A DNA stretch of 64,000 bases from a virus, in IMG/VR virus record IMGVR_UViG_3300025133_000060, positions 1-64,000 of that record; one strand, 5' to 3'. Every line of letters starts with the position of its first letter. Position 1 is the first letter of the stretch. A program made the position numbers and the translations under genes. Positions 51,021 to 60,154 of this stretch are shown here, in pieces. The notes beneath the pieces are model-generated. The model was not told the DNA's origin. It ran no database searches and saw only the letters and a list, made by a program, of their open reading frames with translations.

Positions 51021-52351
51021 GATTGTTCACCATTCCGTTGCGTCATGAGAGTCATTGGATGGTCAGTTCCAGTTCGAGATTCAATCAAGTCGTGGAATTG
51101 TTTGGTGATGTTGTCCCAATCCAGATTATCGACAGCCCATTTGCGAGCCGCTTTGCCTCGCTTCTTGACTTCATTTGGCTTTGTATGGACTTCGACAAGT
51201 GCATCTGCGAGCAATTCACAATTGACCAATCCCATCTCGACTCCCCAACGGGGTCCGACAATCGACTCTGAACATGGAATCAACCATCCTCGTTCGTTAT
51301 CGGCTCCAATCAGTTCGGGTCCTGTGCTATTGTCAGGGAGAATGATTGGGATTCCACAAGACATCGCTTCGGCAGATGGGATTCCGAATCCCTCGCCGCC
51401 GGTCGCCAGCACATGAGCATCGGTGCATCCATACAAATTAGCCAAGTCCTCTCGACTAATTCCATGAAGTGGGTTGCTTGACCCATCGGAGAACATGACA
51501 TTATTCGACAATCCGTAATCTTTGATGAGGTCGGGTAATTTCCACCCACCCATGTTCATCGAATCAACAGGGTCGCCACAATGAATGACCAATCCCAGAG
51601 CATTTGGGTCATCCAATTTATCGAGCGCAATACGGAGAGCCTTGAGCAATCGAGGAATCTGCTTTCGATTTGTGTTGCGACCAACAGATGAGAACAATGT
51701 CTTGAATCCAAGACCCAATTTGTTCCGCATTATCTCTCGTTCTTGAGCAGGCATTGGCTTGAACACATCAATATCGACACCGTGATAAATCATCGGATTC
51801 TCATCAATCGGCGTATCGGTGTATCTGTCGAGGTCGGGGAACTTCAATTGTGGATGGCCATCGCCAACCGAATTGTGTTTGGCTATGAAATCCAACCACA
51901 CATTCTTGCCGAACTCACTCATCCACAGGTTGGTGTGTGTGTGGCCGAGAATGCGACTCCATTGGTGTGAGATTGGAACACCATCAATTGGAGTGTATGC
52001 GATGTGTGGAATCCCAATACCATTACTGGATAAAACCATGTGGCCGGTGAACCAACAATCAATCAACGAGACGAACACATCAGGCTTAATGGTTTGGAGA
52101 TGATAATCCAAGACTGTGGGGGAATTACCTTCTCCGCCGCTTTGGAGTTTTTCACCACCGAAGCCACCAAGACCTGCGTGAACGAGAGTCCACCCCTCTT
52201 CATGAGTCATACTTTCGCCGTTGTAATCCCACCCCATGACATACACTTCATGGCCATAATCCTTGATGAGTCGCTTGATAATTTCACGACTCACTACTGC
52301 ATAACCTGTTGGTCGAATGGGTTGCTCTGAACCCCATAGAATCTTCGCCAT
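51017..52351 (-). CDS. GT4-type glycosyltransferase
   Basis: 444 residues from ATG 52351, the start that gives the family beginning MAKILWGSEQPIRPTGYAVV; in-frame starts at 52423 and further up are less likely. The C-terminal Rossmann domain has 'LFSSVGRNTNRKQIPRLLKA' and 'ATGGEGFGIPSAEAMSCGIP', the GT4 donor-binding motif E-x7-E. It would add a sugar from an NDP-sugar to a glycan or protein. Placed between LamG-type virion protein and tail tube, it probably modifies virion or host glycans, perhaps together with the pyruvyl transferase at 15299. Confidence 0.93.
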   Translation of the reverse strand: MAKILWGSEQPIRPTGYAVVSREIIKRLIKDYGHEVYVMGWDYNGESMTHEEGWTLVHAGLGGFGGEKLQSGGEGNSPTVLDYHLQTIKPDVFVSLIDCWFTGHMVLSSNGIGIPHIAYTPIDGVPISHQWSRILGHTHTNLWMSEFGKNVWLDFIAKHNSVGDGHPQLKFPDLDRYTDTPIDENPMIYHGVDIDVFKPMPAQEREIMRNKLGLGFKTLFSSVGRNTNRKQIPRLLKALRIALDKLDDPNALGLVIHCGDPVDSMNMGGWKLPDLIKDYGLSNNVMFSDGSSNPLHGISREDLANLYGCTDAHVLATGGEGFGIPSAEAMSCGIPIILPDNSTGPELIGADNERGWLIPCSESIVGPRWGVEMGLVNCELLADALVEVHTKPNEVKKRGKAARKWAVDNLDWDNITKQFHDLIESRTGTDHPMTLMTQRNGEQS

Positions 52352-52549
52352 GAGGATGCGAACCTTTTGCCCTGCTTCAAGGCTTCGGTGAAAACAAAGT
52401 GTCAACGACCAAAGAGCGAACATTGGCCGATGACGATTTGTCGACCACGACCCCACCTATTTGAATACCCCGAATCACAATATGGTGGGGGTTTGTATGT
52501 TTTCAATCGCAATTATTCCATTCGATAACTGTCATATCGAGGAAAATAA

Positions 52550-52590
52550 GGGAACAAAACCATTGAGATTCCGAAGCCTTTATAGGGGGA
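52550..52590 (+). promoter_or_regulatory. Plus-strand promoter with upstream CCGAAG element
   Basis: GGGAACAAAACCATTGAGAT, TCCGAAG, CCTTTATAGGGGG, 30 nt to ATG 52608. Best copy on the plus strand. Confidence 0.85.
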
Positions 52591-52607
52591 AACCCACAGG
52601 CATAGAT

Positions 52608-52961
52608 ATGAGCCGACAAAGCCCGAACCAATACGCCGACACAGACGCAACATGGAACACCAATGTTGTCTTGCCCGAAGAAGTAATTGAAGCCTATATG
52701 GATATGCAAGCACGAGTGTTCGCAAAGCACGAAGGACACCCATCATTCAACCATGCTATGTATTCCCAGACTCCACAAGACTTTCAAGAAGCATATTCCG
52801 CTGGATATGAACAAGCAGACCGTTGCCAAGAAGTATTCGGAACAATGTCAGTCAACAACCGCAACCGCACCGGAATCCGCAACACAACAGGAATCCGCTA
52901 TGCAACCGGCGTTGCCGCAAAAGCATTCCAAGCAGGATTCAATGCTCGCACAATGGAGTGA
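52608..52961 (+). CDS. Hypothetical protein, 117 aa, CCGAAG promoter group
   Basis: ATG 52608 (MSRQSPNQYADTDATWNTNV) is 30 nt from the TATA box; the frame upstream passes through the promoter. The protein is polar with repeats of 'RNRTGIRN'/'TTGIRYATG' near the end and a helical middle (EEVIEAYMDMQARVFAKHEG). No family recognised. It leads a plus-strand pair with a small membrane protein. Confidence 0.75.
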   Translation: MSRQSPNQYADTDATWNTNVVLPEEVIEAYMDMQARVFAKHEGHPSFNHAMYSQTPQDFQEAYSAGYEQADRCQEVFGTMSVNNRNRTGIRNTTGIRYATGVAAKAFQAGFNARTME

Positions 52962-52966
52962 TTCAA

Positions 52967-53158
52967 ATGACTGAAATGACAATCTCCCAAGCATGGACCC
53001 AAGCATCTGAACAATCAGGACTCTCACAGGTTTCACCGGAGATGGGAGTCGGACTCACCATTCTTCTCGGAATCGCAGAAGTCCTTTGGTGGTTCGGCGT
53101 TGCATGGGTCTCTCGCAAGGGCTACAAATTATTCCGCCAGAAGCCTCAAGTGAACTGA
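52967..53158 (+). CDS. Small membrane protein, 63 aa
   Basis: ATG 52967, five bases after the upstream stop. One transmembrane helix, 'GVGLTILLGIAEVLWWFGVA' (27-46), then a basic tail 'WVSRKGYKLFRQKPQVN'. The N-terminal 25 residues are polar (MTEMTISQAWTQASEQSGLS). Topology resembles small viral membrane proteins such as holins, but one helix alone does not prove this. It ends two bases before the convergent LamG-like gene. Confidence 0.75.
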   Translation: MTEMTISQAWTQASEQSGLSQVSPEMGVGLTILLGIAEVLWWFGVAWVSRKGYKLFRQKPQVN

Positions 53159-53159
53159 A

Positions 53160-54305
53160 TCAAACCTTGCGAGCAAAGGTCGGTCGCAAGACTCTCACTT
53201 CTCGTGCGTCTAAGACCCCTTGAAAGGTGTTCGTGCCGATAGTGGGGTTCGACTCCATGTTCGGTTCTGCAAGCGTTCCAGATGCCGTCAATTGAGGTGT
53301 TTGGAGAGGATAGTCCACCGCACCAACAATACTGCTGGAATCGGTCTTGACTCCCCATCCAGTATAGGGATAGGGCAATAACGCCGGAGAAGCCGCCTCA
53401 AGGCTCACTCCCGACCCAAGTGCGGTTAAACCCCCAACGGTGTCTCCACGACCCCACAGATAGGCCAGTTCGGACAATCTGGTGTATGTGTTGCTTATAC
53501 TGGCGGGTCTTGACGCAGAGTTCAGGATGGGGCAGGTTGACAAATTGCCAGACCATTCGAGAGTGGCATCCGTGAATGCTGGCATATTGCCGGATGATTT
53601 GGCCGGAGCGAGGAACTTTTGTGTTCCTGTGTCTGTTCCATCCCAATAAGCGGTTGTAGCGGCTCTCGCTGGATTGATGGGCGCAACAACATTTTGCGAC
53701 ATCGAGAATGCCGCACCGTTGTTGTATATGGTGGCCGCTTCGGGTGCTGTGGGCATCCAAGTATTGGCGACCCAAATGTCGCTCATCAATCCCTCAAAGA
53801 AGTCGCCATCACATTCCCCCAATCGCCATTCGGTGATGGTCGACAAATCTGGAGCAGAACTCACTTGATAAGTCCAAACGACACCGTTGACCCAGATGTC
53901 GAAGTATTGGTCATATTGCGACCACATGATATGATTCCATGTGTTCGGGGTTATCGTTTGGCCGGAGTAGCCAGTCGATGTGCCATGTTGAACGAAGATT
54001 TGATTTGTTCCTGATTTGATTTTCAATCCGATTGCGTTGTTTGTTCCATCGAAGAATGACATCAATCCATCTGTGGTGTTGACTGTTGGTTTGAACCATC
54101 CACCGATGGTGAACTTGTAGCCTGTCGGTGTCAATGGGAATGTGGATGGGTTGACGGCCACCGCCAGTTTGTAATAATCCGAGCCTGTGATTGCTTTTGT
54201 TTTCCATTCTAACGCCGCCGGATTGAACCACGACCGAACCTGTTGCTCCCAATCTGGTGCGGTTCTCGAAAACCGAGTCAAAGCGGATGCGCCTGAAATG
54301 CTCAT
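53160..54305 (-). CDS. LamG/concanavalin-like virion protein, 381 aa
   Basis: Residues about 55-190 match a LamG-type jelly roll: 'TGYKFTIGGWFKPTV', 'GLMSFFDGTNNAIGLKIKSG', 'NTWNHIMWSQYDQYFDIWVN', 'WRLGECDGDFFEGLMSDIWV'. Such domains bind glycans and occur on phage tail or capsid surface proteins. The C-terminal 190 residues are Ala/Ser/Thr-rich without a recognised fold. ATG 54305 overlaps the HNH stop. A capsid decoration or tail adhesin role is inferred. Confidence 0.75.
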   Translation of the reverse strand: MSISGASALTRFSRTAPDWEQQVRSWFNPAALEWKTKAITGSDYYKLAVAVNPSTFPLTPTGYKFTIGGWFKPTVNTTDGLMSFFDGTNNAIGLKIKSGTNQIFVQHGTSTGYSGQTITPNTWNHIMWSQYDQYFDIWVNGVVWTYQVSSAPDLSTITEWRLGECDGDFFEGLMSDIWVANTWMPTAPEAATIYNNGAAFSMSQNVVAPINPARAATTAYWDGTDTGTQKFLAPAKSSGNMPAFTDATLEWSGNLSTCPILNSASRPASISNTYTRLSELAYLWGRGDTVGGLTALGSGVSLEAASPALLPYPYTGWGVKTDSSSIVGAVDYPLQTPQLTASGTLAEPNMESNPTIGTNTFQGVLDAREVRVLRPTFARKV

Positions 54306-55036
54306 GATTCACCCTTGCCGTTCCGGTTTAACTTTGTATCGAACTCAATATCCGCATCATGGATTTCACCCTCCATCTGCAAATGGTCAGTTCTCGCTCG
54401 CTTCAACAATCTCCGCAATCTCGCCGCCTCCGCCGCATCCAATGTTCCACCGTTCTCCACTTTGTATAGCAAGGAGTCGATGTCATTATCCATCTGTCGA
54501 GGTGGACCCGAACGCTTTGAAGTGTCGCCTTCGAGTTCTTTTTTCGCCGCCCGTTGTCGTTGTTTTCGCCTTTTTCGTCTGCGCTTCTTTTGTCGGGTCA
54601 AGGAGTCGTTGCCAAAAGTCGAACTCGCCGCACCAGCCTCACCAGCCTCAATCCAGATGGACTTCTCACCAGATTCAACGGCTCTGCGATGGTCGGTGTA
54701 ATGGTCTCGCCGGTGGCAATTGGAACAAATGACATCACACTTCTCAATCTCGGTGAGTATTCGCTTCTTGGCTAATCCAGCGGCGACCATTCCAGAGATG
54801 AGGTAATCCTTCTCTTCTGGGTTGCGATGATGGAACTCCAACGCCCATGCGTTATCCTCTCCAGATAGCCCACACACCGCACAAGAGAGAGTCTCTTTGA
54901 GTTTTCGCATCCACTCTCGGATTCCCCTCTTTCGACTCCGAACCTGCTCAATTCGAGAGCCACGATTTTGTTGATACCATTTGCGATGATACTCCCGTTG
55001 ATACGCCGCCCGTTTCTCTCGGTCTTTGTGTGGCAT
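54302..55036 (-). CDS. HNH endonuclease
   Basis: 244 residues. Zinc Cys at 52/55 ('SCAVCG') and 104/107 ('CDVICSNCHRRDH') enclose the catalytic 'EFHHRNPEEK' (His69, His70, Asn72). The N-terminus is basic (HKDREKRAAYQREYHRKWYQ), as in homing or packaging HNH enzymes. The C-terminal 100 residues are Lys/Arg-rich, then charged helices. Its place between head and tail genes allows two readings: a terminase-associated HNH, or a free-standing homing endonuclease. No clear choice. Confidence 0.88.
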   Translation of the reverse strand: MPHKDREKRAAYQREYHRKWYQQNRGSRIEQVRSRKRGIREWMRKLKETLSCAVCGLSGEDNAWALEFHHRNPEEKDYLISGMVAAGLAKKRILTEIEKCDVICSNCHRRDHYTDHRRAVESGEKSIWIEAGEAGAASSTFGNDSLTRQKKRRRKRRKQRQRAAKKELEGDTSKRSGPPRQMDNDIDSLLYKVENGGTLDAAEAARLRRLLKRARTDHLQMEGEIHDADIEFDTKLNRNGKGES

Positions 55037-55229
55037 GAATCGCCATCATACTGTGAGGGTTAAGAAAGAATGGGTGGTGGGAGAATGACGGATTATGGAA
55101 TGCGGCGACTGGCCGTCATCCCCCCGATGTTCGGTGGAGGCTCCAGCCGCATCTCAATGTCAGTCTTTGGGGTTTATCACTATTTCACACACCGATACGC
55201 CTTTTAACCCCAAAGGAGTCAGCACAACC

Positions 55230-55631
55230 ATGACTGAACTCGCTGGTCTATCGAAAAAAGAATTGGTCGCTCTGGCCGAAGAACATGAATTGTCCATCAA
55301 GGGGTCAAAGGCAGATTTGATTGGTCGCATCGAACGACACATCGCTTTGCCGGTCGAAGAAGTGGTCGAAGAAGTCGATGAAATTAGATTCACACCGGAA
55401 CCAAAGAAGGCGAAGAAGCCGAAGAAGTCGAAGAAGGCGTCTGGGCTCCCACCTGTTGATGATGACATGGATGCCGAAGAGTTCGTCAAGGCGGCGTATC
55501 TATCCATCCTCAAGCGTGAAGCCGATGTAGGTGGACTACAACACTATTCAACCGCTATCATGATGAAGTCGATGGATAAGCAATCCGTTCTCGATGACCT
55601 GTCGGCATCTGCCGAAGCCCAATCACTTTGA
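55230..55631 (+). CDS. SAP plus DUF4214-like protein, 133 aa
   Basis: ATG 55230 with a TATA-like CTTTTAAC 30 nt upstream and AAAGGAG 13 nt upstream. Residues 1-40 form a SAP-type DNA-binding helix pair (LAGLSKKELVALAEEHELSI, 'SKADLIGRIERHI'). A Lys/Pro linker (PKKAKKPKKSKKASG) leads to a DUF4214-like end 'EEFVKAAYLSILKREADVGG' followed by 'LQHYSTAIM'. DUF4214 is found in surface and phage tail proteins. This combination in a small plus-strand gene is unusual. The 190 bases between it and the HNH gene hold only the two promoters. Confidence 0.75.
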   Translation: MTELAGLSKKELVALAEEHELSIKGSKADLIGRIERHIALPVEEVVEEVDEIRFTPEPKKAKKPKKSKKASGLPPVDDDMDAEEFVKAAYLSILKREADVGGLQHYSTAIMMKSMDKQSVLDDLSASAEAQSL

Positions 55632-55877
55632 TTCAGATTCAGTTTTGGACATCGCAATATCAACCATGATATTGATTCGCCCTGCAACATCAGCGGTATT
55701 CCAAAGTGATATGAACTTGGCCAAGTAATCGCCGGTGGCGTGGTCAAAGAGCCAACGAATCAATCCGTGAGTAGTATAGAGCGAAGCCGATACTCCAACC
55801 TCTTCGATGCAAACCACATCGTCAGGAATCCCGCCCAGAACTTTGTCCAGAGCGGCGACAATCTGTTTGTCGCTCAT
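55623..55877 (-). CDS. Hypothetical protein, 84 aa
   Basis: ATG 55877 (MSDKQIVAALDKVLGGIPDD) follows the upstream stop; a start at 55895 is possible. Contains 'TTHGLIRWLFDHATGDYLAK'. It overlaps the end of the plus-strand SAP gene by nine bases (convergent). No family recognised. Confidence 0.65.
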   Translation of the reverse strand: MSDKQIVAALDKVLGGIPDDVVCIEEVGVSASLYTTHGLIRWLFDHATGDYLAKFISLWNTADVAGRINIMVDIAMSKTESESK

Positions 55878-55882
55878 CTCAT

Positions 55883-56125
55883 TCACTCCGCACATCGACT
55901 TCTTAGAGGGTTGTCGAGGCGAGGTAAGTGTGGCAGACTCAACGCTTCTTCTGCGGTCGTTGGGCATCCCAAAGCATACCAACACTTCTGCATTGATATA
56001 TTGTCATTCATCGACCATTGGCCATCATACACATAGGTGAAATGTTTCAGATATTGGTCGAGGGTCATACCCAAAAAGTCGTTTGCTCTTTTGGTCAGGC
56101 GGCGGATTGCGGTTTCGGTTCGCAT
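55883..56125 (-). CDS. Hypothetical protein, 80 aa, CCGAAG promoter group
   Basis: ATG 56125 (MRTETAIRRLTKRANDFLGM) 31 nt from the TATA box. Helical with a basic start and 'SLPHLPRLDNPLRSR' end. No family recognised. Followed by the gene at 55877, so a two-gene unit. Confidence 0.7.
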   Translation of the reverse strand: MRTETAIRRLTKRANDFLGMTLDQYLKHFTYVYDGQWSMNDNISMQKCWYALGCPTTAEEALSLPHLPRLDNPLRSRCAE

Positions 56126-56144
56126 ATTACAACCGAGTCGGTAG

Positions 56145-56173
56145 CAATATATCAATGCTTCGGAATATCAATC
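56145..56173 (-). promoter_or_regulatory. Promoter with upstream CCGAAG element
   Basis: Minus strand: GATTGATATTCCGAAG, CA, TTGATATATTGC, 31 nt to ATG 56125. It starts within the last codons of the upstream virion gene. Confidence 0.75.
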
Positions 56174-56175
56174 TC

Positions 56176-56685
56176 TCATTCGCCCCATCTCAATTGAACT
56201 GTGTAGTCGGAGCGATAGCCAACACAATTGTCGCCCTTGCCACCGGCGGGTCCACAATCGGGTTCTTCAAATCGAACTGGCTTGGATTCATCCGAACGAG
56301 TGATTCGACAGTATTGATACGCATTGTTCCCAGATGGCTCCAAACCCGCTGACGGCTCTGTGAGAGTCCCGTTGTTCATCACGAGCAGGAACTTGGCCAT
56401 CATACCCCACAGTAGCGAGCGAGATGGAGCAAATAGTGTGATGCGCCCGAACCAGATTGATGTGCGAGCGACAGTAGTCGAACTTGTGTCGAGATTCGCT
56501 TCTTCGGTTAAACCGATTAAAGGTTGGATGCAAATCTGATATGTCTTTTGTTTTTTGTAAAGCAACCAGTTTGGATTCACGCTCGGAGTCCAAGTTCCAT
56601 CAGGAGAATCCATATTGGCTTCGATAAGGTTCTTGAGAGTAGTGTATGGGTCGATTGAAGGTAATCCTGTGTCGACAATGGCCAT
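56176..56685 (-). CDS. Putative tail completion/terminator protein, 169 aa
   Basis: ATG 56685 overlaps the connector stop (TGATG). It begins MAIVDTGLPSIDPYTTLKNL, and 'TYQICIQPLIGLTEEANLDT' and 'YRSDYTVQLRWGE' resemble head-tail joining or tail terminator proteins that follow the connector in phage gene order. Assignment is mostly by position. Confidence 0.6.
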   Translation of the reverse strand: MAIVDTGLPSIDPYTTLKNLIEANMDSPDGTWTPSVNPNWLLYKKQKTYQICIQPLIGLTEEANLDTSSTTVARTSIWFGRITLFAPSRSLLWGMMAKFLLVMNNGTLTEPSAGLEPSGNNAYQYCRITRSDESKPVRFEEPDCGPAGGKGDNCVGYRSDYTVQLRWGE

Positions 56686-57341
56686 CAATTCGACCCCCGA
56701 TACCAGAATGATGAAGGCATTTTGTATTGACCCCATGTTGCGACACCGACTTTGGTATGGCTCTTTACCTTCTCAAGCAATTCTTTGTATTCTCGTTCTG
56801 TATCTCGGATGAGTTCTTTCCAGAACTCCTTGACTCGCTCCATGCAATTCTCATCATTCATGGCGGCACGAGCCGCTGACCTGACCACATGGAGAATTGT
56901 AGCCATTTTGACATCGGCTGGCGGCGTTGTCGCCCCCGCATCATAGATGACTTTGAGTCGACAAGCAAATGACTCGGTGAATGCGTAGTGGAATCTGACC
57001 AAGCCGGATTCAGCATCGGCCAGATAGTAATCATCATTATTGGGGATTCGACCTTCGTCGAGAAGAGTTTCAGCACCAGATGGGGAGAGGGAGTGGATTG
57101 ATGTGATACTCACTACCGGTCGTTCGCCACAAGTCAGGCTCGCCAGTCCAAATGCGGTGTCAAAGTATTCGGTATGAGTTTCAACACCGGCGAATTGATG
57201 TCCGGCATAAGCATCCATCAGTCGAGATGCGTTGCTTATCATCGTGCCAATCTGAACATCGGTGGGTCCGATGCCTTCGGAGAAGTCAACCCCAGAGTAT
57301 GCTTCGACTTCGGCGAGTGTGCAGTAGTCGGTTGCGGCCAT
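56685..57341 (-). CDS. Head-tail connector protein, 218 aa
   Basis: Starts MAATDYCTLAEVEAYSGVDF, the typical beginning of HK97 gp6/SPP1 gp15-type adaptors, with 'IGTMISNASRLMDAYAGHQF' as the long helix. It lies just after the major capsid gene. It would form the ring below the portal. C-terminal 90 residues are helical and charged. Confidence 0.8.
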   Translation of the reverse strand: MAATDYCTLAEVEAYSGVDFSEGIGPTDVQIGTMISNASRLMDAYAGHQFAGVETHTEYFDTAFGLASLTCGERPVVSITSIHSLSPSGAETLLDEGRIPNNDDYYLADAESGLVRFHYAFTESFACRLKVIYDAGATTPPADVKMATILHVVRSAARAAMNDENCMERVKEFWKELIRDTEREYKELLEKVKSHTKVGVATWGQYKMPSSFWYRGSN

Positions 57342-57436
57342 GCTTCATCCTTATCCGATACGGTTTATCACGGAGTCGCCCCTCGAAAGGTTTGGCTCAC
57401 GCTATTCCCTATCAGTCAAGGCGACTCAAGTCAGTC

Positions 57437-58501
57437 TCAAACGGTTGCGATGCCAGTTAGCAGACATACTGCTTCGGCATAGCGCACATTGAAGGCGATG
57501 TCTTGGCGAGGGATGAGAACGAATCTATCCTTTGTTGGCTCGTCAAGGAATCCCATGTTGAAGCGGCGGTCTGCGTCAGTAGGGTTGCCAATGAGTGGAC
57601 TACGGTTGTTCACCAGAAGTGCGACAGTCTTGGTTGTGGTTGTGCCGTCATAGACTCCTGTCCAATCGAGATTGGTTGGGATGACTCCGGTTGCGAATAC
57701 TCTGATTCCATAGATGCGGCCGAGTTCGCCGGAGAGGATTGTTGCCCCTGCGCCATACTTGTCGACTGTCTGGAGTTCGGTGAATCCAAGCAATTGAACT
57801 TCAAGGTTGCGAGGAACAATCAAAGAGAGTTCATCACGGTTGTCTGCATAGACTCCAAGATTGTTGATTGCCGAGCGAAGGTGGCTCAAAGCGAATGTTC
57901 CGCTAACTGATACTGCGGTTGCGCCAGCCAGTTTGCGAAGTCCGTTGAGTTCGAGCAAGTAATCGTTCTGCTCTGACCCTGCGGTGGCATTGATTCCGGT
58001 TGCGTTGGTCGAACTGTTATAGACACCGTTGATGTTGCTCGCAAGAGTGGTTTGAGTGTCGCCGTTAATGAGTAGCGACTCTTCGTTGTATGCAAGACGG
58101 GATGCGATGTCATCTCGAAGAACTGAAAGTAATCCTTCGACACCATATGCTATCAAGTAATTGCCGATTGGAATGTTCGCAATCATTGTGGTGAGTGTTA
58201 GTTCAACCTCTGTGGTTGCCTGTCGGGATTCGTCAGATGCAGTTCCGGCTTCGGTCTGGCCAAGTGTTTGGCGGTGAAAGTTCACAGAGCCGTTCAATTT
58301 TGGAACTTTGACGGTTCGGGTTGACATCGGCATAGATGGGAACAGACTACGCATGAAGTTTCGCTCATACACTATCTGGATAATCTCGTCTGCGGTTTCA
58401 GTCGGGAACATTGTTGCTCCGGTTGTAGTGCCAGCACCAGCCAGCGCTGCTTTCACTCTTTCGACCATATCGGTAAATTGAATCTCGTTTTCATCAGTCA
58501 T
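57437..58501 (-). CDS. Major capsid protein, HK97 fold
   Basis: 354 residues. Features of phage HK97-type capsids: N-terminal helical start, 'SMPMSTRTVKVPKLNGSVNF' (N-arm/E-loop region), 'NEESLLINGDTQ' in the P-domain, 'LIVPRNLEVQLLGF', 'TILSGELGRIYGIRVFATGV' and 'PRQDIAFNVRYAEAVCLLTG'. No separate delta domain is needed because the protease gene carries an acidic scaffold. ATG 58501 has GGGATAGTGA upstream. The best marker gene for phylogeny. Confidence 0.93.
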   Translation of the reverse strand: MTDENEIQFTDMVERVKAALAGAGTTTGATMFPTETADEIIQIVYERNFMRSLFPSMPMSTRTVKVPKLNGSVNFHRQTLGQTEAGTASDESRQATTEVELTLTTMIANIPIGNYLIAYGVEGLLSVLRDDIASRLAYNEESLLINGDTQTTLASNINGVYNSSTNATGINATAGSEQNDYLLELNGLRKLAGATAVSVSGTFALSHLRSAINNLGVYADNRDELSLIVPRNLEVQLLGFTELQTVDKYGAGATILSGELGRIYGIRVFATGVIPTNLDWTGVYDGTTTTKTVALLVNNRSPLIGNPTDADRRFNMGFLDEPTKDRFVLIPRQDIAFNVRYAEAVCLLTGIATV

Positions 58502-58543
58502 ATTCTTTCACTATCCCTGTTTGTTGTCCTGTGGACTCTGATT

Positions 58544-60103
58544 TCAATTGCTCCCCCTCAAAGCAATCTGTGATTCCAACCATCCTGCAAGGCCATTCAT
58601 GCCTTTGCTGACGGTCGGTGTGGGGTCGTGGCGGTTCGACTTCTTGGTCGATTCCACTACGGTTGAAGCAAGACTCTTCGGGTCTGCTTCGGGTGCTGGA
58701 GAAGGTGCATCACCAATGTGTGCTGCGACTCGCTTTGCGACTTCGGCCTCAATTGCGGCTTCGGATTCTGCGGTCTCCTTCTCGGTCGTGAGTTCTGCGA
58801 TTTGAGCCTTCAATGCTTCAACCTCATCGCTCACTTGAATGTGATTCTCGATGTCAGATAATCTCGACTCGACACCAGCCAGAGCCTTGACCACTTCAAA
58901 CAATACTTCGGTTGTGGTTGGTTCTGGTGTGGATTCTTCTTCGATTGCTTCAACAACCTCTTCAACAACCTCTTCTTCTGGGGCTGATAGTTCAACGACT
59001 TCTTCGACAACCTCTTCGGTTGCCTCTTCTTCGCTGGAATCTTCATCTGCGCTGGAATCTTCATCTGCGCTCTTAATAGTAGTAATGGGTTCGTCAACGA
59101 TAACTTCTTCGTCAACAACATCGAGAACGGTGTCCTCGACTTCTTCTGATTCAATAATGGATTCGTCAGTCATGTCGGTGGTCTCCGGTCTCTGACCCAA
59201 ACGGTTGTCGAGGGGGGTATTAAGCGAATCGGTTTCTTCGGATTCCGACTGTTGCGATTCAGATGGAGGTGAAATTGCTTGCAGTAGTGCTTTCAGGTTG
59301 TCGACTTCTCCACGAAGTTCTTCGATACTGGATGGGTTCTCCGTATCGACTTCGATACTGCCACAAGAACACATCGAACTGGCGACCGAGAGATTTTCGA
59401 CTGGCGATTCCATATCTCCACCTTCGGATGGTTCTTCGCTCGGAGATTCGGATGGCTCTTTTTCAAACAGGATTGCGATTGCATCTCCCATATCCTCATA
59501 CCCGATGATGTGCTTCTCAACATTGAATAGTGCGTTCGGCGATGCCGGAACATCGACCACACTCGTCTCAAGCCAGTCAATCTCGGTGAATGTCAGATAA
59601 CACACATCATCATCCAAACACTCTTTGACAGCCGCACGAGCGATGAACCCAATAGAGAACGCACGAAGCAATCCCTTGCGGATTTTCCTGACGATGGCCG
59701 TCTCTCCACCATCAATCAATGCTCGGCCAATCGGAACTTCACCCTCGATTCCATCCCATTCGCCCATCTCAACATCGAGCATTTTGCCGATGACTCCTGT
59801 GTCTTTACTATGATTATACAGGATGACTGGATTCTTAGAGTAGCCAGCCCACGCATTGAGGATGGCGGTTGGCGCAACGAGTTCGTTGTGGCGGTCAAGC
59901 ATATCGGCGTTGCCAACATATACAGGACCCCGCACGATAACATCATCATCATCGGCGGTTGCTCCCTCTTCTGCTTTCGCTTGGTCGGAGTAATGTTTGG
60001 TATCTATCTCGAACGGAATCTGAAAGTCCAATTTCACTTCGACTTCACGAGATTCACCTTCACGAGAAGAGAACTCATCTGTGTTCAGCAATACTGCTCG
60101 CAT
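58544..60103 (-). CDS. Prohead protease fused to acidic scaffold-like region
   Basis: 519 residues from ATG 60103. The N-terminal 200 are an S78-type prohead protease: 'DMLDRHNELVAP', 'KNPVILYNHSKD' (catalytic His98), 'LLRAFSIGF' (Ser150) and 'WLETSVVDVPASPNALF'. Residues about 200-460 are Glu/Asp/Ser/Val-rich and coiled-coil forming ('AQIAELTTEKETAESEAA'), a likely scaffold. The last 50 residues (HDPTPTVSKGMNGLAGWLES) are a conserved-looking end which may bind the capsid. In many phages protease and scaffold are one nested pair. Confidence 0.9.
   Translation of the reverse strand: MRAVLLNTDEFSSREGESREVEVKLDFQIPFEIDTKHYSDQAKAEEGATADDDDVIVRGPVYVGNADMLDRHNELVAPTAILNAWAGYSKNPVILYNHSKDTGVIGKMLDVEMGEWDGIEGEVPIGRALIDGGETAIVRKIRKGLLRAFSIGFIARAAVKECLDDDVCYLTFTEIDWLETSVVDVPASPNALFNVEKHIIGYEDMGDAIAILFEKEPSESPSEEPSEGGDMESPVENLSVASSMCSCGSIEVDTENPSSIEELRGEVDNLKALLQAISPPSESQQSESEETDSLNTPLDNRLGQRPETTDMTDESIIESEEVEDTVLDVVDEEVIVDEPITTIKSADEDSSADEDSSEEEATEEVVEEVVELSAPEEEVVEEVVEAIEEESTPEPTTTEVLFEVVKALAGVESRLSDIENHIQVSDEVEALKAQIAELTTEKETAESEAAIEAEVAKRVAAHIGDAPSPAPEADPKSLASTVVESTKKSNRHDPTPTVSKGMNGLAGWLESQIALRGSN
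59033..59068. repeat. Perfect 18-bp tandem repeat
   Basis: GCTGGAATCTTCATCTGC occurs twice head to tail in the scaffold region, encoding two copies of the six residues ADEDSS. Typical slippage product in an acidic linker. Confidence 0.85.
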
Positions 60104-60154
60104 AACCAAAGCGTTTATCGAGGCGGGTTAAGAGGGATTCGGTTCGGTATGGAA

